DNA of 64,000 nt. Origin: Mycolicibacterium tusciae. Lineage in GTDB: Bacteria; Actinomycetota; Actinomycetes; Mycobacteriales; Mycobacteriaceae. Location of the stretch: contig NZ_MVIM01000007.1 of the NCBI RefSeq assembly GCF_002086795.1, positions 293,340-357,339 of the forward strand, read 5' to 3'. The notes beneath the pieces are model-generated. The model was not told the origin of the DNA. It saw only the letters and a list, made by a program, of their open reading frames with translations, and ran no database searches. Position 1 is the first letter of the stretch. Each line of letters begins with the position of its first letter. Position numbers and translations under genes: made by a program. Below, piece by piece: positions 26,049-32,626 of the stretch.

Positions 26049-27049
26049 CGCCACTCTGCGATTACGTTGCGGTACACCGCGACATATCTGTCGATCATGT
26101 CCGAGACCGAGAACCGTTCGGCGGCGAGGTCGGCGATGGCGTCTCGGTCGAGCTGACCGGCTGCAGCGACGGCGGCCACCGCCGAGTCGATGTCGTCGAC
26201 GAGAAATCCCGTGGTCCCATCCGAGATCAACTCTCCCATCGAGCCTCTCGCATTGGCGATCACCGGAGTCCCACAGGCCATCGCCTCGACCACGCTGTAG
26301 CCGAACGGCTCATCGAAGTCGATCAAGTGGAGCAGCGCGTGCGCACTTCCCAACACATCGGTGCGCGTGCCGGCATCGACCGGGCCGCGATAGCGCACCT
26401 GTTCGCCGTCGACGTGTGGCGCGACTTCGTCGCGGAAGTACTGCTCGTCCTGGATGATTCCCGCGATGTCGAGCCTGCGGCCGCATCGGCGGGCGACCTC
26501 GATCGCGTGGGCGGTGCCTTTGTCGGGGTGGATCCGACCGAAGAAGAGCAGATGCCCGCCCGGGTTGGGATGGGTCGCGAACCGGTCGACGTCGATGCCG
26601 TGGTGAATCGTCGCGGCGTAGTGCAGGTTCGGGTGCCGATCGGCGTCGCTGATCGACACGTACGCGGTGGTGCTGTCGTAGCGCTCGTAGACAGGAACGA
26701 TCCTGTTCGAGGAGAACCCGTGGATCGTGGTGACCACCGGGATGGTGACGAGGTCGCTGTATGTCAGTGGCAGGAAGTCGAACCCGTTGTGGATGATGTC
26801 GAAATCGCCGGCGCGCTCGAACACCGAAGCGATGTGCAGGCATTCTGCGACCTTCGCGTCGATCGTCGAATCCTCAGACCAGCCGACCGCCGCGGTCGCA
26901 TGCAAGGCAGCTGAGGTGATCGAGTCAGCCGTGGCGAACAGCGTGACGCGATGGCCGGCCGCCACCAGCCCTTCGGTGAGCAACGAGGCGAACTGCTCCC
27001 ATGGCCCGTAGCCCCGCGGCGGTGTCCGCCAGGCGATCGGCGCCAGCAC
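26045..27049 (-). CDS. GT4-family glycosyltransferase
   Basis: 334 residues from a GTG at 27049; the N-terminus reads directly into VLAPIAWRTPPRGYGPWEQF, the UDP/GDP-sugar glycosyltransferase B-fold start. The C-terminal lobe has FFGRIHPDKGTAHAIEVARR and the E-x7-E motif in DEPFGYSVVEAMACGTPVIA. It transfers a sugar from a nucleotide donor with retention. The 4-base overlap with the GH13 gene (ATGA) means the two products are made together, suggesting synthesis and breakdown of the same small glucoside. Acceptor unknown. Confidence 0.9.
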   Translation of the reverse strand: MLAPIAWRTPPRGYGPWEQFASLLTEGLVAAGHRVTLFATADSITSAALHATAAVGWSEDSTIDAKVAECLHIASVFERAGDFDIIHNGFDFLPLTYSDLVTIPVVTTIHGFSSNRIVPVYERYDSTTAYVSISDADRHPNLHYAATIHHGIDVDRFATHPNPGGHLLFFGRIHPDKGTAHAIEVARRCGRRLDIAGIIQDEQYFRDEVAPHVDGEQVRYRGPVDAGTRTDVLGSAHALLHLIDFDEPFGYSVVEAMACGTPVIANARGSMGELISDGTTGFLVDDIDSAVAAVAAAGQLDRDAIADLAAERFSVSDMIDRYVAVYRNVIAEWR

Positions 27050-27118
27050 GGCAACTCGGATCGGGCCGCCGGGGTCGTCTTGAATGGGAATGTCCCCAGG
27101 CTACCCGCGCCAGTTCGG

Positions 27119-27913
27119 TCACAGCGTGTGGGAAGCGCCGTCCGAGGTCTGGTTGGCCTGCCTCGAGAACGCGATCACCGACTCGTTGTCCGGCATGTAG
27201 CGGACATCCAGCACCTTGCCGACCTGCATATTTCCGATCTCGTGCGGGGCAATGAATTTGGTCGTTTCGGTGGTGAACATCGACCCATCTGGGCGCGTGA
27301 CCGCCACGTCGAGCACCACCCGCGTCCAATCGTGGCGCACATCTCCCGACACAGTCACGTTGCGCACGACGCCCTGCGCCCGCACGCCCTGGCGGGCAAC
27401 CGCGAGCATCTCCGGCGTGGTGAGACCCTTTCGGATCATCGACTGGTCGTAGACCTCCTGCGCCGCGGCCTGATCGTCCGAGCGATCGATTTCCACCCGG
27501 TCCAGACGGTCGGGCAGGTAGCGGACTGGGAGCACAATGCCGGGACGGAGCAACGCGAGTTCGGTCAGCGGGACGACGAGCTTCGCCTGTGATTGAAAGG
27601 TCTTGCCATCGATGGTCTCCACGTTGAGGTCAATTCTGACCTGCGGCTGTTCGTTGATGTACGTGCCCGTCTGGCTGACACCCTGGACGGTCGCCATGCC
27701 GAGCGCGGCATCCCGAAACGCTCGGCTGTTCTGCCCCGAGAGCGCGGACCGGAGCCCGTCCCCTACGAAGAAACCGAGCACAAAGACAGCGATCCCGATT
27801 GTCACCATGATTATCGCGACGACAAACAGCAGGCCTGTGCCCGTGCTGAATGCGAGTTGCAGGCCGCCGAAAAACAGCAGTGCGGCGAGTATTTCGATTA
27901 CGACTTTCTTCAT
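27119..27913 (-). CDS. Membrane-anchored protein of unknown function
   Basis: 264 residues. Two transmembrane helices at the N-terminus (about 4-20 and 27-50; LLFVVAIIMVTIGIAVFVLG). The soluble part contains two related segments: ALGMATVQGVSQTGTYINEQPQVRIDLNV near 70-98 and RAQGVVRNVTVSGDVRHDWTRVVLDVAV near 178-206. Each is followed by a strand leading to VLPVRYLPD or VLDVRYMPD, so the domain appears internally duplicated. I do not know its role. Single gene, with a 70-base gap to the glycosyltransferase. Confidence 0.75.
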   Translation of the reverse strand: MKKVVIEILAALLFFGGLQLAFSTGTGLLFVVAIIMVTIGIAVFVLGFFVGDGLRSALSGQNSRAFRDAALGMATVQGVSQTGTYINEQPQVRIDLNVETIDGKTFQSQAKLVVPLTELALLRPGIVLPVRYLPDRLDRVEIDRSDDQAAAQEVYDQSMIRKGLTTPEMLAVARQGVRAQGVVRNVTVSGDVRHDWTRVVLDVAVTRPDGSMFTTETTKFIAPHEIGNMQVGKVLDVRYMPDNESVIAFSRQANQTSDGASHTL

Positions 27914-28554
27914 GACAGGCCCCTTGTCTTGCTGTCGTCTGTCCCTGTCGCGGCTCGGTCAGAGCCGTCAACGACAGTCTCTGTCCCCTATGGGCGTTTA
28001 CCGATCCCGGGTCGAGGCCGTCATCGATTGCCACGGCTGAAAGGGCCTGGCGCGCTGACCATCACAACCGCTTCTACGCTCGATTTTTGTTCCTCAAGCG
28101 GACTCTAGAATGTGCACCACCCGGTAGCTGGGGTAGCGCATTACCCCACCTTCACGCGTCGGCGCAGTGCACTACCCCAGCCGCGGGTGCGGCTATGGAC
28201 CTTTTTCATCGGCTGCAGTGAGCACCGTGACCACTGGGCCGGAACCGAGGCGTCCCTGGATGACCATCGGGGATACATGGACGGCGCCGTGCGCGCCGGA
28301 GAGCGGCCGCCGCCGAAGTACGCTCCGTGCTCTGGGTACGCCCCATCGTCCTCAACAACGGCCGTTACGTCATCGAAAACGCCGTCGGGTTCGCCAACCC
28401 CGCGTCAACTTCACCGGCGATGCCGTGGGGTCCGTCGCGCGGGGCGCACCGCAACCGAGACTAAGCTCGCTGCGGTGTCGACCATGCAAGAGGCGAAGCG
28501 GCGAGTCAACGTCGAGGTTCTGATCCGCGCCGCACAGGACTGCGTGAGCGTTCA
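27914..28554. other. Intergenic region with repeats and a possible gene remnant
   Basis: 641 bases without a convincing gene. It contains the TACCCCA repeats at 28129-28179. A plus-strand frame ending in the TGA at 28556-28558 overlaps the ATG of the next gene by ATGA and ends STMQEAKRRVNVEVLIRAAQ. Another plus frame (about 28318-28460) reads VLWVRPIVLNNGRYVIENAV. Both look protein-like over short stretches only, so a decayed gene in front of the DUF1295 gene is possible. No family recognised. Confidence 0.4.
28129..28179. promoter_or_regulatory. TACCCCA inverted and direct repeats (candidate operator)
   Basis: TGGGGTA (28129-28135), 6-base spacer, TACCCCA (28142-28148), and a third half-site TACCCCA at 28173-28179. 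The two right half-sites lie 31 bp apart, close to three helical turns, and share an extended 13-base context (GCGCATTACCCCA and GTGCACTACCCCA). The downstream gene is the DUF1295 gene at 28555, 375 bases away, so an unrecognised promoter or remnant gene between is likely. Confidence 0.5.
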
Positions 28555-29475
28555 ATGAGCACCGGGCGCTCGTCCAAAGCGCGGTCGCTGACCATCGTCG
28601 CCGTCGCCTACGTGATTGCGATCGCAGCCGGGGCGGCATGGTTGGTCGCAGGCCCTGCCACCGGCAGGGCCTGGTTGGACGCATTCATCGCCGATGTGCT
28701 CGCCACCGGCGTGATCTTCGTGTTCAGCCGGGCCTTCAAGAATTCCAGCTTCTACGATGCCTATTGGAGCGTGATACCGCCGCTGTTGCTGCTCTACTGG
28801 TGGCTGGTCGCCCCAAACCCCGACACCCTGCGATCCCTGCTGATCGCGATCGTCGTTGTGCTGTGGGCGATTCGGCTCACCGGCAACTGGCTCTACGCCT
28901 TTCCCGGCTTGCACCATGAGGATTGGCGCTACCCGAAGTTCAAGGCGAGTGCGGGCCGTTGGGAGTTTCTCGTCGACCTGTTCGCCATCCATCTCATTCC
29001 CACGGTCCAGGTATTCCTGGGCATGATCCCGGTCTACGTCGCGGTGACCCGCCCAGGACCCGGTCTGCAGTGGCTGGCCTGGTTAGCCTTCGTCGTGGGC
29101 ATAGCGGCGGTGGCGCTCGAGTTCGTCGCGGACCTGCAGATGCACCGATTTGTCGCGGCGGCCCGGCCCGGCGAGGTAATGGACCGCGGATTGTGGAGCT
29201 GGTCGCGGCATCCAAACTATTTCGGGGAGTTCAGTTTCTGGCTGTCGCTGGCCCTGTTCGGCGTCGCCGCCGCCCCCGCGGACTGGTGGTGGCTAGGCAT
29301 CGGCGCGGTGGCAATGCTCGCCATGTTCCTCGGCGCGAGCATCCCCATGATGGAAGAGCGCAGCTTAGAGCGGCGACCGAACTACGCCGACGTAGTCAGC
29401 CGGATACCGCGGTTCGTGCCGCGGCCGCCACGCGCATCTCGACGAGATCCTGGGATACACAAGGGCTCCAGTTGA
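28555..29475 (+). CDS. DUF1295 / steroid 5-alpha-reductase-like membrane protein
   Basis: 306 residues, about eight transmembrane helices. The C-terminal signature is complete: GEVMDRGLWSWSRHPNYFGE (residues about 204-223) followed by FWLSLALFG and MMEERSLERRPNYADVVSRI. This RHPNY(F)GE motif is shared by DUF1295 and isoprenylcysteine methyltransferase/sterol reductase-like proteins. A lipid or steroid substrate and NADPH use are inferred from the superfamily only. There is no partner operon. Confidence 0.9.
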   Translation: MSTGRSSKARSLTIVAVAYVIAIAAGAAWLVAGPATGRAWLDAFIADVLATGVIFVFSRAFKNSSFYDAYWSVIPPLLLLYWWLVAPNPDTLRSLLIAIVVVLWAIRLTGNWLYAFPGLHHEDWRYPKFKASAGRWEFLVDLFAIHLIPTVQVFLGMIPVYVAVTRPGPGLQWLAWLAFVVGIAAVALEFVADLQMHRFVAAARPGEVMDRGLWSWSRHPNYFGEFSFWLSLALFGVAAAPADWWWLGIGAVAMLAMFLGASIPMMEERSLERRPNYADVVSRIPRFVPRPPRASRRDPGIHKGSS

Positions 29476-29718
29476 TCTTGCAGCGACGCCGTCGCGCAGA
29501 GTACGGGTCAACGCTGCCGCCGTCCGAAAATGACGTAGGTGTCGGCGCAGGAAGAGGCGCTCGCGTGCGAGGCGTTGATCGGCGGCGTAGCTAGGGCCTG
29601 GTCTGCAGGATGTGATGGACCACGCAGCGTTGCGTTGGGATGTCGTTGAAGGACGGCGTGGACTTCGTCTTCAGCGTCGCGACGGGGGGACTGGGATCGA
29701 TCGCCGGGACCCCGGCTC

Positions 29719-30990
29719 TTAGGTCTCGGTCTGATCAGGATCCGTGATTACGTGAAGGTAGGTGATCCCGCCCTGGTTCACGCAGTCCTGGGCTAACTGG
29801 TGCACTTGGCGATGGAACTCGGTGTCAGCGGCGGCAGCGTTGATGGTCGATCGCGCTGGAGTGAAGGTCGATAGCGGGGTCGAAGCCCCGTCGTACGTGT
29901 AACCCATGCCGTCCACCGTCAACACACAGAGGGGCTGCTCGCCTGCCCATACGACTCCCACGCACACGTCGTACTCCCCGTGGTGCAGCGCCGTTGCGGT
30001 CGCGCGGATCAATGCGGTGAAGTCTGCAATGGCGGCCTCGATCGCCCGAGCCTCTACCTCCCAACCCTCGAAATTACCGTCACCGCTCTTTCGGTGCCCT
30101 CCGACAGCTGCCGTGAGCGTGACCGAGCCCTCGTGGTGCACACTCGCCCACGCCTCGCGCCACCGCGACCCGTCACCGGTAGCGGCGCTGGGTGCGACCC
30201 ACCGTCGCAGACCGGGCCTGGGGTAGCGGTCGACATTCTGGAGCGGGTGCATGCCGTTGCGGTTCGAGTAGCTGAGCGCGATCGTTTCTGCCCGCGCGAA
30301 GATTGCTTGTGCTTTTTCATGGCAGGGGCGAACGAGCGTCCCCGGTATACGCGGGTGCGCAACAGCGATCAGCCAGGCCCGGTTGGCGGAGTCGCGACCA
30401 GCCGCGGCCTCGGCGTACAGCGTGTCCACCGCCTCGGTAGCCCGGCGGCGTTCATCAAACCGCGCCCGGTACATGGCTTCGATCTGCCTTTCCTTCATCC
30501 ACACGGTGTCGGCGTTGTTGCGGATCGGGGCGCCGAAGTACTCGCCCCGGTAGATGAGGTGCGGACCGTCCACGCTCGCAGGCACGATCACCGCGACTGC
30601 GCGAGGGTTGACCCCGAGCCGGTGAACTTCCAGCCCGAACACCGGCGGTGTGATCGCTGTGATCGCGGCGCTATGGAGAGCCCGCTCGTGAACTTCGGTG
30701 AACTCGCCCGTATCCGTGCGACCGGTCGGCGCTTTCTGGTTCTCTTCGACCCCGTACACGATCATGCCGCCGCCGCTGTTCGCCATCGCGGCGATGTCTT
30801 TCGGAAAGTCGGTCTGTGGAAGGCCTTTCGCCGGAGGGAGTTCCGACTTCCAGTCGAGGTCGTCGGCCTCGGCCACGCCCGCTGCGACAGCCGCCTCAAG
30901 GATCTCGTCGGTCAGGGTGCTCGGCGGCAGACCGAGGGCGCGGTGCAGCGGAGTGAAGGTCACCGCACCAGGATAAGTACCGCCGGCCAT
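29719..30990 (-). CDS. AlbA_2/Schlafen-type ATP-binding or DNA-binding protein
   Basis: 423 residues from the ATG at 30990; 22 upstream in-frame codons are less likely. Residues about 30-140 carry the AlbA_2 (Schlafen AlbA) domain: EADDLDWKSELP, FPKDIAAMANSGGGMIVYGV and later VFGLEVHRLGVNPRAVAVIV. This domain occurs in predicted regulators, nucleases and anti-phage proteins. The rest (about 150-423) is not recognised; it has no HTH or helicase motif. It lies 214 bases downstream of the freestanding intein-like endonuclease gene on the same strand, in the slot where M. tuberculosis has Rv0059/Rv0060 (DarT/DarG). A defence or nucleic-acid role is plausible but unproven. Confidence 0.7.
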   Translation of the reverse strand: MAGGTYPGAVTFTPLHRALGLPPSTLTDEILEAAVAAGVAEADDLDWKSELPPAKGLPQTDFPKDIAAMANSGGGMIVYGVEENQKAPTGRTDTGEFTEVHERALHSAAITAITPPVFGLEVHRLGVNPRAVAVIVPASVDGPHLIYRGEYFGAPIRNNADTVWMKERQIEAMYRARFDERRRATEAVDTLYAEAAAGRDSANRAWLIAVAHPRIPGTLVRPCHEKAQAIFARAETIALSYSNRNGMHPLQNVDRYPRPGLRRWVAPSAATGDGSRWREAWASVHHEGSVTLTAAVGGHRKSGDGNFEGWEVEARAIEAAIADFTALIRATATALHHGEYDVCVGVVWAGEQPLCVLTVDGMGYTYDGASTPLSTFTPARSTINAAAADTEFHRQVHQLAQDCVNQGGITYLHVITDPDQTET

Positions 30991-31204
30991 TACTCTCCGG
31001 TCCTGCTTTTGCTGAAGTCGGCACACGGCGGCATCCGACCAGACGTTATGGAACACCGCGCGCCCGCCGCTCCCAACTCAGGGGCCAAGGCGTACTTGAT
31101 GACAGAGAAGGCCGGATAGGTCCTGCATGACTTCTGCGCCGGAGCAATGGAACCTTCGCGACACCAGCCTTCGTAATAATGAGCCGCCGATACACCAGAT
31201 TCGG

Positions 31205-32578
31205 TCAACGAGAATCGCGACAAGCGGAACTGGTACGCGACAGCGATTTGTTAGTTTGTGTTGGCTCGACGCGGGTTGTCGACCGCGTCGCACCGTCGCC
31301 CTGTGCAGTTCCGACAAAAACTCCCTGTACCACTACACATTCCGCTCCCGATACCGTCATGGCGTACACGTCCTGCTCACCCTCGGGAGTGAGCTCGACG
31401 ACCCTGTCCCAGAACACGTCGTTGTTCGTGAGGTCGTGCAGTGCCGCGTCATCGAGGATGGCCGCGGCGCGGTGGAGTCGGCCACGGCTCGGCGACCGCT
31501 TCCACATCGCTGACCCGCTGAACTTGGTTCCCATTGCTTCGGCGAATGCGCGGTGCGTCATCCGTTTATCTGACAATGCTTTCCGCACCTGATGCCACAC
31601 TTCGCGTGGCACCGTGTCGACGTTCTCATTGCCCTTTACACTTCCCAGGTTGCACAACACCTCGCGAGCTGCGAAGTACTTCAGTCCTTGCGCGCCGACA
31701 ACGTGAAGAAATCGTCGTTGATTATCGACTCCAAATATGCGTAGATGCCATGCGTCGCGGTACTCGCCCTGACCAACACGGTAAAGCCGCGTCGAAATAC
31801 TAAGGCGCGCCAGCAACTGTCGAACGTCGTCGACGAGACGTCTACTAGTCGACGCGTAGTAAATGTTGGCAAGTCCGTACCGAGAGTCCCATGTGATGCA
31901 CCCGTCGGTCGCCCACAGATGACGCAGGAACAACGCGACTTGATCGTTCGGAGTGGAGAAAACGTCGGGCGGGACGAATTTCTCGTAACTGCGTTTTCCG
32001 AAAAGCCCCAGCTTGTCGAGCCAGGCGGCAATGGGATTGCGGACGCCGTGCGTCAAACGATACGGCGCAGGCAGTCGTAAGGTCGTGACCCTCGCCGCTG
32101 CGTAGTCGTCTCGTTTCGCACTGACGCCGAAGTGCTGGGCCGCACTGGCGACCGCACGGAGATTCTCCTCGTCGATACTCGCGTACCTGATGGGTTGATT
32201 CCTGACGCATGACCCGTCGCCGATCATGTGCGCGAGCAGAATCAACTCCGCGTCGACCATTGGTTGTGTCCCGATCGGTTCCGGCACACGCCGCGGTACC
32301 GCTACGCGGTCACCCACGGCCACCCGACTCAGCGGAGTCCATCCGGCCAGCGTCATCAGCGCTTGCTGAGCATCAATTGTTAATTGCCGTCCCGACGCCA
32401 GACGCAGCGAAAAAGCTTCCTTCTTGCCCCCGGGCACGATGTCCGTGACTGTCCGGAAAGCGATCCGCCTGCGGCCATCGAGCGTCCACACTAGGGGCGG
32501 ACGACCCAGACGGACCAACTCTTCGATCGTAGCTTCGGCGCCGATGTCCGCCCGGAGAATTCGCGAGCTTCCTAGCAC
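31205..32578 (-). CDS. Freestanding LAGLIDADG endonuclease derived from a DnaB intein
   Basis: 457 residues from a GTG at 32578 with GGAGG 5 bases upstream. The whole protein up to residue about 424 aligns by eye with the M. tuberculosis DnaB intein (SSRILRADIGAEA, LPAPYRLTHG, RNPIAAWLDKLGLFGKRSYE, VALFLRHLWATDG). The start codon sits where intein Cys1 should be. Block B Thr-x-x-His is replaced (GRQLTIDAQQALM, about 63-75) and the terminal His-Asn is Gly-Thr (VVQGVFVGT, about 416-424), so self-splicing should be impossible. Both LAGLIDADG motifs keep their acidic residues (LLAHMIGDG, Asp121; RHLWATDG, Asp225). A 33-residue unrelated tail follows. The gene lies 46 bases after dnaB, which lacks this intein. 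Predicted function: site-specific DNA cleavage. Confidence 0.9.
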   Translation of the reverse strand: MLGSSRILRADIGAEATIEELVRLGRPPLVWTLDGRRRIAFRTVTDIVPGGKKEAFSLRLASGRQLTIDAQQALMTLAGWTPLSRVAVGDRVAVPRRVPEPIGTQPMVDAELILLAHMIGDGSCVRNQPIRYASIDEENLRAVASAAQHFGVSAKRDDYAAARVTTLRLPAPYRLTHGVRNPIAAWLDKLGLFGKRSYEKFVPPDVFSTPNDQVALFLRHLWATDGCITWDSRYGLANIYYASTSRRLVDDVRQLLARLSISTRLYRVGQGEYRDAWHLRIFGVDNQRRFLHVVGAQGLKYFAAREVLCNLGSVKGNENVDTVPREVWHQVRKALSDKRMTHRAFAEAMGTKFSGSAMWKRSPSRGRLHRAAAILDDAALHDLTNNDVFWDRVVELTPEGEQDVYAMTVSGAECVVVQGVFVGTAQGDGATRSTTRVEPTQTNKSLSRTSSACRDSR

Positions 32579-32595
32579 ACGCACCTCCCTTCGGA

Positions 32596-32626
32596 AGGCA
32601 GCGCGTTGACTGTCGTCGCGCTGCCT
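32596..32626 (-). terminator. Hairpin between dnaB and the intein-derived gene
   Basis: On the minus strand AGGCAGCGCG pairs with CGCGCTGCCT across an 11-base loop. The 10-bp perfect stem begins inside the dnaB stop codon and ends just upstream of the GGAGG of the downstream gene. No U-run follows, so it may be a weak terminator, an attenuator or an mRNA-stability element that sets expression of the endonuclease. Confidence 0.6.
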
